DNA of 64,000 nucleotides from CBDAPI01 sp965248635 (GTDB lineage Bacteria; Acidobacteriota; UBA6911; RPQK01; CBDAPI01), in the NCBI GenBank assembly GCA_965248635.1, contig OZ252114.1, forward strand, positions 2,790,001 to 2,854,000, in the 5' to 3' direction. The translations under genes were made by a program, and so were the position numbers. Numbering within the stretch: position 1 is the first letter of the stretch; every line of letters begins with the position of its first letter. Positions 17,208 through 26,537 of the stretch are shown piece after piece. The notes below the pieces were generated by a model. It worked only from the letters and a program-made list of their open reading frames with translations, made no database searches and was not told the origin of the DNA.

Positions 17208-19553
17208 ATGGCCGACAAAGATCGAATTCGTAGACTGGGGGCGCAGGACCGGCCGGGACGGCTGGAGCGGTGGTGGAGTGCATGGGCACAGGGGTTGACT
17301 TTCAAACAGCTTCTCATCGGTGTTGGAACCGCGTTGATCCTGGCGTTCCTGGTGCTCGGCTACGATTTCCGTCGAATTCCTGATTATGAACCGGGGGCGA
17401 TTGCCGACCGGGATATCGCGGCACCTCATGACTTCACTGTCAAGGATGCGACGGCTACCCAGCAGAAGCGCGAGGAGAGCCTCGCTTCGGTGCCCGCGGT
17501 CTTTGACCTCGACCTGGCCATCAACAGTCGGCTGGAGTCGATTCTACGAAGCAATTTTGCCGAGGCACGAAGGGCTAGTGCCGAACGCCGAGAGGAACTG
17601 GGCCTGAGCGATGACCAGTCTCTTGAAGAGGAAGACCGGAACCAGCTGGTCGAACAGCTGAGGCAAACCCTGCCCATCTTTGCCGAAAGAGATTCCGTCA
17701 TGGAGATTCTCTTTGAGCATGGATTCTCGGCCGAGCTCGAAAGCCAGATGGTGAGTCTGCTCCAGAGCGCCATGAAACATCCGGGGGTTGTTGCCTCCAG
17801 AGATCTCCTTTTTATCTATCGTGACCGCAGCATCATTCTTCTCAACAGAATCACCGGAAACGACGAAGTCCTGAGCGATGCCTCTCTGATCCGGGACCTG
17901 ACCCAGGCGCGGGCGCTACTCCGTCAAAACGAATTTGAACTAACCGCCGTCCAGGGGACCCAGAAGCTGCAGCTGATAGGCTTCCTGGAGGACCGAATCG
18001 AGCCCACCGTTCGTTTCAATGAAGATGAGACCCGGCTGCGTGAAGAACTGGCTATGGAGCAGGTTCCGCCCGTTCTCATCCAGATCAGGCAGGGGCATAA
18101 GATCATTCGGGCCGGGGATCCGGTTGGCGCGCAGAGCCTCATGATCCTTCGGGAGCTGAAGAGCCAGGAGCAGGCGACTCAGGCGACCGACGAGTTCGTG
18201 GGACTCCTGTTACTGGCTCTTTTCTTTGTTTTCGCGCTGTGGCGCTACCTCCTGAGCTATCACGAAAAGCCGGAGGAGGTCCCGGGGCGTTTCTTGCTGG
18301 CGGCCTTGATCCTGGTTGTACATCTCGGAATTGCCAAGGCTCACGCCCTGCTGGCCGAGCTCTTTTCCCAGAGCCTCACCATCCAGGCGCTGCAGGACGC
18401 TTCTAACTTCTACTGGATCGTCCCGGTCTCCTTTGGTTCCATCCTGCTGGTCTTGTTGGCCGGTGGCCAACTCGCCATTCTGTATTCGCTGCCTGCGTCC
18501 GTGTTCATCGGACTGATGACAGGTGAGCTGACCATGGGTGTCTTTACGGTGGTTTCGAGTCTGACAGCCGTCTATGCGCTGCGCCATTACCGCGAAAGAT
18601 CGGCTGTGGGAAGAGCGGCCGTGATGGTGGGGCTGGTCAACGTCCTGGCGGCTCTGGGACTGCAGCTTCACACCGGGTCCTTCCAATGGGGGGTCTTTGG
18701 CGTCCGCACCTCACTGGCTCTGCTGAGCGGCATTATCTCGGCCATGCTGGCGGCTCTGCTGCTGCCGCTTCTGGAAACCCTGTTCAAGATGACCACCGAT
18801 ATCCGCCTCCTGGAGTTGTCCAATCTGAACAGTCCGATTCTGCGGCGTCTGGCTCTGGAAGCTCCGGGAACCTATCACCACAGTCTGAATGTCGGCGTGC
18901 TGGCGGAGGCCGGAGCCGAGGCGATTGGAGCGAATCCTCTGCTGGCCAGAGTGGGGGCCTATTACCACGACATCGGGAAGCTCAAGAAGCCGGAGTACTA
19001 CGTCGAGAACCAGATATACATGGCAAACAAGCACGAGGGCCTTTCACCCAGTATGTCCAGTCTGATCCTGGCCAGCCATGTCAAAGACGGCAAACAGATG
19101 GCCAGCGAGATCGGTCTGGCACCGGACGTGGCCGCCCTGATACCGCAGCATCACGGGACCAAGCTGATGTCCTTCTTTTACCAGAAGGCGAAACAGGCAG
19201 CCCGCAGCACAGATACGGAAGTGGGGGAAGAGGAATTTCGCTATCCAGGTCCAAAGCCGCAGACCCGGGAGGCTGCCATCATGATGCTCGCGGATCAGGT
19301 GGAAGCTGCTTCTCGGACTCTTCAGGATCCGAACCCCGGCCAGATCCGAAGCATGATCCGGCGGCTGATCCAGGGAACGATCCAGGACCGGCAATTTGAC
19401 GAGTGTGACATCACGACACGAGATCTTGACCAGATCACACGCTCCTTCGAGAGGGTCATTACCGGGATGTATCACCATCGGGTTGACTATCCCGGTTTTG
19501 ATTTTAATAAGCGAGTTGAGCACGAGCAGCCAGAAGATCAACCTGTTCAATAA
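17208..19553 (+). CDS. pgpH: 7TM-HD family cyclic di-AMP phosphodiesterase (PgpH type)
   Basis: The product is about 781 residues. Order: one N-terminal membrane helix (LLIGVGTALILAFLVLGY), an extracytoplasmic 7TMR-HD sensor region (to about residue 300), a seven-helix membrane bundle (about 330-540) and a cytosolic HD domain. The HD domain shows GTYHHSLNVGVLAEAGAEAIG, the HD pair in GAYYHDIGKLKKPEYYVENQ and HHGTKLMSFFY. PgpH-type enzymes degrade c-di-AMP. The start is uncertain: a strong AAGGAGG (17174-17180) lies 27 bp before this ATG, so a TTG at 17196 may be used. YbeY and a CorC-like gene follow, the usual yqfF-ybeY neighbourhood. Confidence 0.92.
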   Translation: MADKDRIRRLGAQDRPGRLERWWSAWAQGLTFKQLLIGVGTALILAFLVLGYDFRRIPDYEPGAIADRDIAAPHDFTVKDATATQQKREESLASVPAVFDLDLAINSRLESILRSNFAEARRASAERREELGLSDDQSLEEEDRNQLVEQLRQTLPIFAERDSVMEILFEHGFSAELESQMVSLLQSAMKHPGVVASRDLLFIYRDRSIILLNRITGNDEVLSDASLIRDLTQARALLRQNEFELTAVQGTQKLQLIGFLEDRIEPTVRFNEDETRLREELAMEQVPPVLIQIRQGHKIIRAGDPVGAQSLMILRELKSQEQATQATDEFVGLLLLALFFVFALWRYLLSYHEKPEEVPGRFLLAALILVVHLGIAKAHALLAELFSQSLTIQALQDASNFYWIVPVSFGSILLVLLAGGQLAILYSLPASVFIGLMTGELTMGVFTVVSSLTAVYALRHYRERSAVGRAAVMVGLVNVLAALGLQLHTGSFQWGVFGVRTSLALLSGIISAMLAALLLPLLETLFKMTTDIRLLELSNLNSPILRRLALEAPGTYHHSLNVGVLAEAGAEAIGANPLLARVGAYYHDIGKLKKPEYYVENQIYMANKHEGLSPSMSSLILASHVKDGKQMASEIGLAPDVAALIPQHHGTKLMSFFYQKAKQAARSTDTEVGEEEFRYPGPKPQTREAAIMMLADQVEAASRTLQDPNPGQIRSMIRRLIQGTIQDRQFDECDITTRDLDQITRSFERVITGMYHHRVDYPGFDFNKRVEHEQPEDQPVQ

Positions 19554-19941
19554 GCAGGGGCAGGACCTCGACGCCAGGGACCTGGAGGGCTTTCTCCATC
19601 AACTGGCTGAACGGCTGGCGGTGGCGGACGGGTTCTCCGTGGTGCTGGTTAGCGATGACATGATGCAGGAATATAATTGTCTGTACGCGGGCAAGGAAAC
19701 TTCGACGGACGTGCTTTCCTTTCCCGCTGAGCAAGATTGGCCCATGGAGACTCCCTATGCGGGTGATGTCCTGATCTCGGTTGAGACAGCCCTGCGTCAG
19801 ACCCGGGGAGACCTTACGAATGAATTGAAGGCGTTGAGTCTTCACGGCCTCCTCCACCTCCTTGGATACGACCACCACAGCGACGACGGAGAGATGGCCC
19901 GGCTCGAAGAAACGCTCAAGAAGGAGTTTCGTCTGGCTTGA
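19516..19941 (+). CDS. ybeY: Endoribonuclease YbeY
   Basis: YbeY is a zinc endoribonuclease involved in 16S rRNA maturation and ribosome quality control. The roughly 141-residue protein has the defining HGLLHLLGYDHHSDDGEMARLE motif (H-x3-H-x5-H) and TDVLSFP upstream. I chose the TTG at 19516, which overlaps the end of pgpH; longer in-frame starts would run inside pgpH. The stop overlaps the next TTG start (TTGA). Confidence 0.94.
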   Translation: MSTSSQKINLFNKQGQDLDARDLEGFLHQLAERLAVADGFSVVLVSDDMMQEYNCLYAGKETSTDVLSFPAEQDWPMETPYAGDVLISVETALRQTRGDLTNELKALSLHGLLHLLGYDHHSDDGEMARLEETLKKEFRLA

Positions 19942-21176
19942 GCTTGACTCTGATCCTGTTTTCTTCACTGGCCCTGATCTTCCTGTTCTGGCTGTCCCTG
20001 CTGGAGAGTTCCATCTCTCGACTCTCACAGGTCGCTTTGCGAGTCATGCTGGAGAAAGATCGCGACCAGGAAACTGGGTTGTTGCAGGATCTGCTGCGTG
20101 ATCGCACCCAGTTCCTGGTCCCCCTTCAGTTTGCAATTCAGGCTCTCACCGTGGTCATTGCCGTCCTGATCGCCAAGCTGCTTCTGGATCTCGGGTTGGC
20201 CTATGCCGTGCTCTGGGCGATTGCCTCTGCCGTGGTGCTGATGGGGCTTGTCCGGGAGATCGTGCCGAATTGGCTGACGCAGAAGGATCCAGAGAGGTGG
20301 GTGAAGAGGCTTCTCTCCCTGTGGAGCAGGACCTACCAGTTCATCTCCCTCTTCGCAGCCCCCATTCTGTGGGTCTTGAGGTTTCGTCAGGCCAGGGTTG
20401 GGGAGCCTCCGACCCGAAACGGTGGAGAAGCTTCCGAAGAAGAGATTCAGGCCTATCTGGATGTCGGTGAGGAAGCCGGTATTTTTGAGGAGCATCAAAC
20501 CGGGCTCATTCAGAGTGCCCTGGAATTCAGGGGCACGCTGGTGCGGGAAATCATGACCCCGCGCTCCCGGATTATCTCGATTGCCGAGTCGGCCACCACT
20601 TCGGAGCTGGCGGAGCTGATCGCCGGCAGCAAGTTCTCCAGGGTTCCCGTCTATCGGGAGACAGCCGACAACATTGTGGGCGTCGTCTACGTACGCAACC
20701 TGGTCTCCTATCTTTCCAAAGGCAAGGGCTCTGATCCGATTACCCGTCTTCTCAAGGAAGTGTGGTTCGTGCCGGAGACCAAGAAAACGACAGAGCTTCT
20801 GCAGGAAATGCAGCGGGAGTCTCAGCCGCTGGCCATTGTGGTCAGCGAATATGGATCGGTGTCGGGCCTGGTCACGATCGAGGATCTGGTGGAAGAAATC
20901 GTGGGTGAGATTTACGACGAAGACGAACCCCACGAGGTGGCCCCCGTTGACGAGGGGGGGGGTGCGTATCGCGTCCAGGGAGCCATGGAACTTTCCCGCC
21001 TGGAACAGGTTCTCGGGATTGATCTGGGCCACAGCGATGCCACCACCATTTCGGGGCTGGTGGTCGAGCACCTGGGCCACGTGCCTTCTCGTGGCCAGGA
21101 AATCGAGGTGAATGGGATTGCCGTCAAAGTCCTCGACGCAGACCGAAAACGGATCAAGCTGATGCGCATCAGTTAA
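19938..21176 (+). CDS. CNNM/CorC-family membrane protein with CBS pair
   Basis: The 412-residue protein has an N-terminal DUF21/CNNM-like membrane domain of three to four helices (LILFSSLALIFLFWLSLLE, LQFAIQALTVVIAVLIAKLL, YAVLWAIASAVVLMGLV). A CBS pair follows (about residues 200-330; VREIMTPRSRI, SRVPVYRET, SGLVTIEDLVEEIVGEI), then a C-terminal CorC/HlyC domain. Relatives are implicated in magnesium or cobalt efflux. It is coupled to ybeY. In many genomes era follows; here ribD follows instead. Confidence 0.9.
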   Translation: MSLTLILFSSLALIFLFWLSLLESSISRLSQVALRVMLEKDRDQETGLLQDLLRDRTQFLVPLQFAIQALTVVIAVLIAKLLLDLGLAYAVLWAIASAVVLMGLVREIVPNWLTQKDPERWVKRLLSLWSRTYQFISLFAAPILWVLRFRQARVGEPPTRNGGEASEEEIQAYLDVGEEAGIFEEHQTGLIQSALEFRGTLVREIMTPRSRIISIAESATTSELAELIAGSKFSRVPVYRETADNIVGVVYVRNLVSYLSKGKGSDPITRLLKEVWFVPETKKTTELLQEMQRESQPLAIVVSEYGSVSGLVTIEDLVEEIVGEIYDEDEPHEVAPVDEGGGAYRVQGAMELSRLEQVLGIDLGHSDATTISGLVVEHLGHVPSRGQEIEVNGIAVKVLDADRKRIKLMRIS

Positions 21177-21179
21177 ACT

Positions 21180-22277
21180 ATGCCCAGGAAGGATCCGACT
21201 CGGCCACACGTGACTTACATGCGCCGGGCTCTGCGCTTGGCCAGGCGGGGAGCCGGCCGGGCCAGCCCCAATCCGATGGTTGGAGCCGTGGTGGTCCGCG
21301 GTGGTGAGACCGTGGGGGAGGGAAGTCATGTCTTCTCAAAGCGCGATCATGCTGAGGTCGTCGCTTTACGCAACGCTGGTGAGCACGCCCAGGGATCGGA
21401 TCTCTATGTGACCCTGGAGCCGTGCACCCACACCGGGCGAACCCCTCCCTGTGTGGATGAGATCATTCGCGCTCGGATGAGACGGGTCTATGTAGCCACC
21501 CGGGATCCGAATCCCCGGGTGAACGGGAAGGGGATCGAGCGCCTGGAGGCGGCGGGGATCACAGTCCACGAGGGGCTGTGTGAGGCCGAGGCTACTCGTT
21601 TGAACGAGCCCTTCTTTCATCTGGTGCGAACCGGCAAGCCGTTTGTCACCCTGAAGCTGGGCCTTTCGCTGGACGGCAGAATTGCCACCAGCACGGGATC
21701 CTCCAAGTGGATCACCGGCGACAGGGCCCGCCGCGTCGTTCACCGGCTCCGCTATGAGCACGACGCGATTCTGGTGGGAATCGGGACAGTTGCCCAGGAT
21801 GATCCTTGGCTGGATGTGCGCGGACCGAGGAAAAACCGGATCGTGAAAATGGTCCTCGACAGTGAGCTGCGGACCAAGCCCGGGGCTCGATTGTTCCGGT
21901 CTGGAGATCCGGTCGTGGTCTTTCACTCCGAGAAGGCCTCGGAAACTGGATGTGGCGGGCTTTCAAAAGCCGCCGCCCTGGTGGGTGTTGCCCGAGGCTC
22001 GGAGGGTCTGAAGTGGGCTGAAATTCTGAAGGAAACAGGCCGGCGCGGCTTGAACAGCCTGCTCATTGAAGGAGGCGGAACAGTGGCTGCTTCGGCCCTC
22101 CGGGCCGGGGCCGTACAGCGGATGCTGCTGTTCTACGCGCCCAGGATCATCGGGGGAGACGGCCTGCCCGGGTTTGGTCCCCTCGGCGTCAAGAGCCTGG
22201 AAAAAGCCTTCCGGGTGAACCTCACCCGAATTCGCAGACTGGGGGAGGACTTTCTGCTGGAAGCGCGGCTCGACTGA
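21180..22277 (+). CDS. ribD: Bifunctional riboflavin biosynthesis deaminase/reductase RibD
   Basis: RibD performs the deaminase and reductase steps from the GTP cyclohydrolase II product toward riboflavin. The 365-residue protein has an N-terminal zinc deaminase (HAEVVAL and PCTHTGRTPPC) and a C-terminal RibD_C reductase (FVTLKLGLSLDGRIATSTG, DAILVGIGTVAQDDPWL, LLIEGGGTVAASAL). Both halves look intact. No other rib gene is adjacent. The gene converges on crp with about 21 bp between the stop codons, once the crp frameshift is corrected. Confidence 0.96.
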   Translation: MPRKDPTRPHVTYMRRALRLARRGAGRASPNPMVGAVVVRGGETVGEGSHVFSKRDHAEVVALRNAGEHAQGSDLYVTLEPCTHTGRTPPCVDEIIRARMRRVYVATRDPNPRVNGKGIERLEAAGITVHEGLCEAEATRLNEPFFHLVRTGKPFVTLKLGLSLDGRIATSTGSSKWITGDRARRVVHRLRYEHDAILVGIGTVAQDDPWLDVRGPRKNRIVKMVLDSELRTKPGARLFRSGDPVVVFHSEKASETGCGGLSKAAALVGVARGSEGLKWAEILKETGRRGLNSLLIEGGGTVAASALRAGAVQRMLLFYAPRIIGGDGLPGFGPLGVKSLEKAFRVNLTRIRRLGEDFLLEARLD

Positions 22278-22298
22278 CGCAGGTACCTGGGTGCCAGG

Positions 22299-22986
22299 CT
22301 ACTCCAGGAGGAGAGCGTCGACCAGAGAGTCCGGGTCGGAGATGAAGAACTGCTTCTTCTCCACCTTGACGACCCCCCGCGCTCTGCATGCTGCTCAGGA
22401 CTCGAGTGGCGGTTTCTCTGGAGATCCCGGTGATGTCGGCGAGCTCCTTGTGAGTCAGCCTCAGGTTGATCTTGACGCCACCCTCGGTCTCGATTCCCTT
22501 TCTCTGGCAAAGCTGGTAGAGAGCCGTCCGGATGCGGGCATCTGCATTGTGGAAGGTCAGCACTTCAATCTGTCCCCAGGCATCGCGGCACCGCGCGCAA
22601 AGCATCTTGAGCACGGCTCGATTGATGCTGGGCTGTTCCAGTAACTCGATGAAATTGTCTCGAGTGACAGTCAAGATACGAGAGGGGATCACGGTTGTCA
22701 CGGTTGCCGGCGAAGTACCCCCGTCGATCAGGGACATCTCTCCGAAATACTCTCGTGCTTCGTGAAAGGCCAGGATCATCTCTTTTCCATTGGGAAGCAG
22801 ACGCGAGACTTTCACTCGTCCTTCCTGGACGATGTACATGTAATTCCCGGTATCTTCTTCGAAGAAGACGATCTCATTCTTGACGTACGCACGTTCCCGG
22901 AAGCGGGAAGCCACGATCGCCAGTTCTTCTTCGCTGAGATCTTCAAAAAGGGTTACGTTCTTTAGAAATGATGTGTCAACGCTCAT
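22299..22986 (-). CDS. CRP/FNR-family transcription regulator (frameshifted near C-terminus)
   Basis: An N-terminal cyclic-nucleotide-binding-type beta-roll (FLKNVTLFEDLSEEELAIV, GEYFGEMSLIDGG-type core as YFGEMSLIDGG) is followed by a dimer helix and a winged HTH (RLTHKELADITGISRETATR). FNR-type N-terminal iron-sulfur cysteines are not seen. As read, the frame leaves the family after SMQSAG and runs into ribD. Removing one base from the six-C run at 22373-22378 restores VVKVEKKQFFISDPDSLVDA and a TAG at 22299-22301, the normal ending at about 229 residues. The start overlaps the upstream gene's stop by 11 bp. Effector unknown. Confidence 0.85.
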
Positions 22987-23569
22987 AGACTTCCGATTCC
23001 AGGAGTTTCGCCAAGGGGTCCATCGAATAAAGCTCTTCCAGTAATCTCAACTCGCCGGCGACGCGCTCAAAGCCGGTCGGTCCCGACTCCTCTACCTTGT
23101 CGATCAACGGTTCACCGTTGATCGACCGTGGGAGCCGGCCTGCATGTCGGGCTCCTTTTCTGGCCAGGTAATGACCCAGTACCCGGATCGCCGGGTAGAA
23201 GAAAAACACATTGGGCCCAGGCAACGGTGTCAGGATACCACCGAGCCCCGCCACAATAGCGTCCAGGATGAACCATCTGGTGTGCTTCCCATGGCTTACC
23301 TGCAAGTGTTTCAGGAGGTCTCTCTCGACTCGATCCGGTTCAAAACTGACTGCGTGAAACACGGAAAGTTGCTCTGCGTGGCGCAGTTGTCCGAGCATTC
23401 GTTCCTGGTAGGCAAAGTGCCGCCGCAGCCGCCGGTAACCATCCACAATCCGCGATCGCAGGCGGGTCCACCAACTTCCTTCCTGGGTTTCGGCAGGATC
23501 CGGGCGATCGACTCGCTGCAGAAGGAAGTGAGCCCGCCCATCCGGGCTGCGAAAGACGAGAAGATTCAT
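22976..23569 (-). CDS. Uncharacterised protein, possible mitochondrial K+/H+-exchange-related (Mit_KHE1-like) domain
   Basis: The 197-residue protein starts MNLLVFRSPDGRAHFLLQR and contains a basic amphipathic middle region. One hydrophobic stretch (ILDAIVAGLGGILTPLPGPNVFFFYPAIRVLGHYLA, about residues 115-150) carries the motif LPGPNVFFFYPAIR. That motif reminds me of the Mit_KHE1 family, but I could not verify it. A GPNVFFFY hairpin in the membrane is possible. It sits between metS and crp, overlapping crp by 11 bp and metS by 4 bp, so the three are likely one transcript. Confidence 0.6.
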   Translation of the reverse strand: MNLLVFRSPDGRAHFLLQRVDRPDPAETQEGSWWTRLRSRIVDGYRRLRRHFAYQERMLGQLRHAEQLSVFHAVSFEPDRVERDLLKHLQVSHGKHTRWFILDAIVAGLGGILTPLPGPNVFFFYPAIRVLGHYLARKGARHAGRLPRSINGEPLIDKVEESGPTGFERVAGELRLLEELYSMDPLAKLLESEVYER

Positions 23570-23673
23570 TTCTTGTTCCGTTCGCGTCGGATGGCCCGCA
23601 GCAGGCAGACAACAAAGCCTCCCCACACCACGGTGAGGACCACTACCAGCGTCACCAGAGTTGCCGCTTTCAT
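23566..23673 (-). CDS. MetS-like small subunit of NSS transporter
   Basis: This 35-residue microprotein (MKAATLVTLVVVLTVVWGGF, then VVCLLRAIRRERNKK) is one membrane helix with a basic tail. Its ATG overlaps the stop of the NSS transporter as ATGA. Position, size and topology match MetS, the small subunit needed by the MetP-type NSS transporter in Corynebacterium. The overlap makes translation coupling likely. It is easily missed because of its size. Confidence 0.8.
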   Translation of the reverse strand: MKAATLVTLVVVLTVVWGGFVVCLLRAIRRERNKK

Positions 23674-25124
23674 GGTTTGACCGTTCTCTTGATAATGAGC
23701 GAGTTCATGGAGATCAGGACCAGCAAAACGATTCCCCATTGGAACAGACAAGTGCCGACCGATTCGGGCACCAGCGGATTCCACCAGTTCTCGGGGTCTG
23801 CAGTAATCACCTGGGCAAACCACCAGGTCACCAGAACCACCACCTGAAGAGGGATCAGGTACTTCACGGTCAGGCTCCACCAGCGCCCCACGTGAATGTC
23901 ACCCGACTTGTTGATCAGCTCGTGCCGGAACCTGTTCGCTCCGTAGCGAGTCGCAATCAGAGCCATGAACAAACCAGCCAGAATCAGTCCCATACCCCAT
24001 ACCCAGTCCTGGTTCAGGAAGATGTCCACACTCAGTGCAGACGGCAAACCAAGAAGGAAAGTCCCACCGTAGACGATGAGAATGGCGCGCTTCCGCGTGA
24101 GCTTCATATCCATGAGGATGCGGGTGGCCAGTTCCACCATGGAGATGAGTGAGCTGATGGCGGCGAAACTCAGGGCCAGGAAAAACATCCCGGCAAAGAT
24201 CGTGCCACCGGGCATCTGGGCAAAGAGTTGGGGAATCCAGATGAAAGTGAGACCGGTATTGGCGGGTCCGGGAGTCTGAATCAGTTCCTCTGCGTTCCCC
24301 GGTGCCAGCGCAAAAACCGTGCAGAAGACCGTAATGCCGGCCAGCAGGGACACGGAATTGTTGCCGAAACCAATCAGGGCCGCATTCAACGGGACATCTT
24401 CCTGAGGCCGCATGTACACGGCGTAGGTCAGGATCAGGCCCCACCCGGCCCCGGTATCCCAGGCATTCTGAGTGAGGGCTTGCAGCCACACCGCTGCATC
24501 GGTCAGCTCCCAGAAATCCGGAGTGAACAGAAACTCCAGCCCCTTGAAGGCACCCGGCAAGGTGACGGCGCGGACTGCTGAGACGACAATCAGCAGCAGC
24601 AGCCATGGAACCAGGACTCGATTGACCCGCTCGATACCGGAGACAACTCCCCGTGAAACCACCAGAATACAAATGGAGATGGCGGCAAAATGGAAGACAA
24701 TCGGTTGCCACTGGGAGCCGGTGAAGGATTCCCAGTGGGCCGAGTGGTCGGAAACCGACAGGAGCTGTCCGCTGGCTGCCAGCAGGAAATAGCGAATGCA
24801 CCATCCCGCCACAACCGAGTAGTAGAACATGATTCCGATCGCTACAACCCCAATGTACCCACCCATCCAGGCAAATCGGGGCCCCATCATCTGGGCGAAG
24901 GAGCCAACCGTCCCCTGACGGGTTTTCTTGCCAATGGCGAACTCGGCCATGATCAACGGAAGGCTCCACAAGAAGAGGAACACGACCCAGGGGATCAGAA
25001 ATGTCCCTCCGCCGTTGGTGGCAGCAATACGCGGGAATCTCCAGATGTTGCCGGTTCCCACGGCAATGCCGATGACCGACAGGATCAGGCCCGAGCGCGA
25101 AGAGAAGCGTTCCGTGGTACTCAT
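23670..25124 (-). CDS. Sodium:neurotransmitter symporter (NSS) family transporter
   Basis: This 484-residue polytopic membrane protein has the NSS hallmark in helix 1 (SVIGIAVGTGNIWRFPRIAATNGGGTFLIPW) and about 12 hydrophobic segments. Bacterial NSS members import amino acids with sodium. The MetS-like gene directly downstream suggests a MetPS-type methionine/alanine or related transporter. The ATG overlaps the stop of the preceding NSS gene (ATGA). Substrate is inference. Confidence 0.93.
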   Translation of the reverse strand: MSTTERFSSRSGLILSVIGIAVGTGNIWRFPRIAATNGGGTFLIPWVVFLFLWSLPLIMAEFAIGKKTRQGTVGSFAQMMGPRFAWMGGYIGVVAIGIMFYYSVVAGWCIRYFLLAASGQLLSVSDHSAHWESFTGSQWQPIVFHFAAISICILVVSRGVVSGIERVNRVLVPWLLLLIVVSAVRAVTLPGAFKGLEFLFTPDFWELTDAAVWLQALTQNAWDTGAGWGLILTYAVYMRPQEDVPLNAALIGFGNNSVSLLAGITVFCTVFALAPGNAEELIQTPGPANTGLTFIWIPQLFAQMPGGTIFAGMFFLALSFAAISSLISMVELATRILMDMKLTRKRAILIVYGGTFLLGLPSALSVDIFLNQDWVWGMGLILAGLFMALIATRYGANRFRHELINKSGDIHVGRWWSLTVKYLIPLQVVVLVTWWFAQVITADPENWWNPLVPESVGTCLFQWGIVLLVLISMNSLIIKRTVKP

Positions 25125-26526
25125 CTCGATTCAGGGGCGGAGAAGAGCCACTGGAGAACTCCAATCGTATTCAGGAAAACCAGCAGGATCAGGATCGGGC
25201 AGAAGAACTTGACAAATACTGGCCACAGTTTCCCAAAGGGCCCTGTCAGTGTCCCGGATCTGCCCTTCTCGATTTCGGTCAACGCAGGTTGCGTCTTCCA
25301 GCCGAATCCAAGAAACAGGCAGATCATCAGGCCGCCCACAGGCAGCCCGACATTGAGGAAAACGTTGACCAGGGTGTCGATCCAGCTGGGATCGTAGGCC
25401 ACGACCAGCGAGAGGAGGGCGCCGACGATCCCCATTCCAATGGCGGCCCGGCGGCGCTCGATGCCCCATTCGTCGAACAGGTATGCGACCGGAACTTCCA
25501 GCAGCGAAATGGTTGACGTCAGGGCTGCGATACTCAGCAACACAAAGAAAAGGAGGCCGAGCACCGCCCCCACCGGTCCCAGCGTGTGAAAAAGGCTGGG
25601 CAGGGTGTTGAATACCAAACCCGTGCTGGAAACCAGGTTGCCCTGATCGTCAAAGATCTGAATGCCGCTGCGCTGGGCCACGAACATGGCCGGTATGATC
25701 AGAAAACCGGCCAGGAAGGCGATAGAGATGTCGGCTCCCGTTACGAAGGCGGCCGCCCTGGGTATGTTCTGCTTTCGGTTTAGATAAGAGCCATAGGTGA
25801 TGAGCGTTCCAATCCCCAGGGAAAGAGAGAAGAAGGCCTGTCCCATAGCGTTCAGGACCAGCCGAGGATTGATCTTGGAGAGATCCGGTTGCAAATAGAG
25901 GCGCAACCCTTCACGACTTCCCTCCTGGAAGATCACGTAGGCGATCATGGTCAGGAGAATCACCAGCAGAGCTGGCATCATGGTCTTGGTGGCCCTTTCA
26001 ATTCCCGATGCGACACCGCCGGCCACAATCGTGACCGTGGCCACCATGAAGAGGCAGGAAAAGAGTGCGTTCTTGTGCCCGTGTGAGAGATCGGACAGCA
26101 CCTGGCTCAACCTCGTAGCGCCGGCTGCATAAGTGACTTCCTCGAAAACATAGCCAAGCGTCCATCCGGCGATTACATTGTAAAAGGCATGGATTCCGAT
26201 TCCGCACAGGATTCCCCAGAATCCGATGAGCGGGTACACGCGGCTGCCGGGGCCAGAGCGCGAAGGGCACCAACCGGGTTTCTTCCCGTGTGACGTCCAA
26301 TGGTCAATTCGGCGACGATCAGTGGATAGCCGACGCTGAAGCAGCACACAAGATAGACGAGCAGAAAAGCAGCCCCGCCGTTGGAGGCCACCTGGTTGGG
26401 GAAGGCCCAGATGTTGCCCAGTCCAACCGCCGAGCCGGCGGCGGACATGATAAATCCAAGTCTCGAGTTCCAGGTTCCGCGGTCGGCTGAAGCTTCCACT
26501 GTGGAGGACTCTCTCTTAGTACTCAC
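25121..26526 (-). pseudogene. Second NSS-family transporter, frameshifted
   Basis: The N-terminal part (SRLGFIMSAAGSAVGLGNIWAFPNQVASNGGAAFLLVYLV) reads from 26526 and is in frame to GRNPVGALRALAP. The rest (SRVYPLIGFWGILCGIGIHAFYNVIAGWTLGYV onward to the stop at 25121) is in another frame. One missing base at the CCGGGG tract (26247-26252) explains the break; an added G would give ...LAPGSRVYPLIGFW. The remaining 370 residues show no other damage, so this is either a sequencing indel or a recent inactivation. It overlaps the next NSS gene by ATGA and follows accC by 11 bp. Confidence 0.85.
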
Positions 26527-26537
26527 ACTGAAGACGG

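Noticed and set aside
23899..25164. 421-codon frame antisense-phase within the first NSS transporter
   Set aside because: Same strand but another phase of an intact 12-helix transporter; the translation lacks hydrophobic segments.
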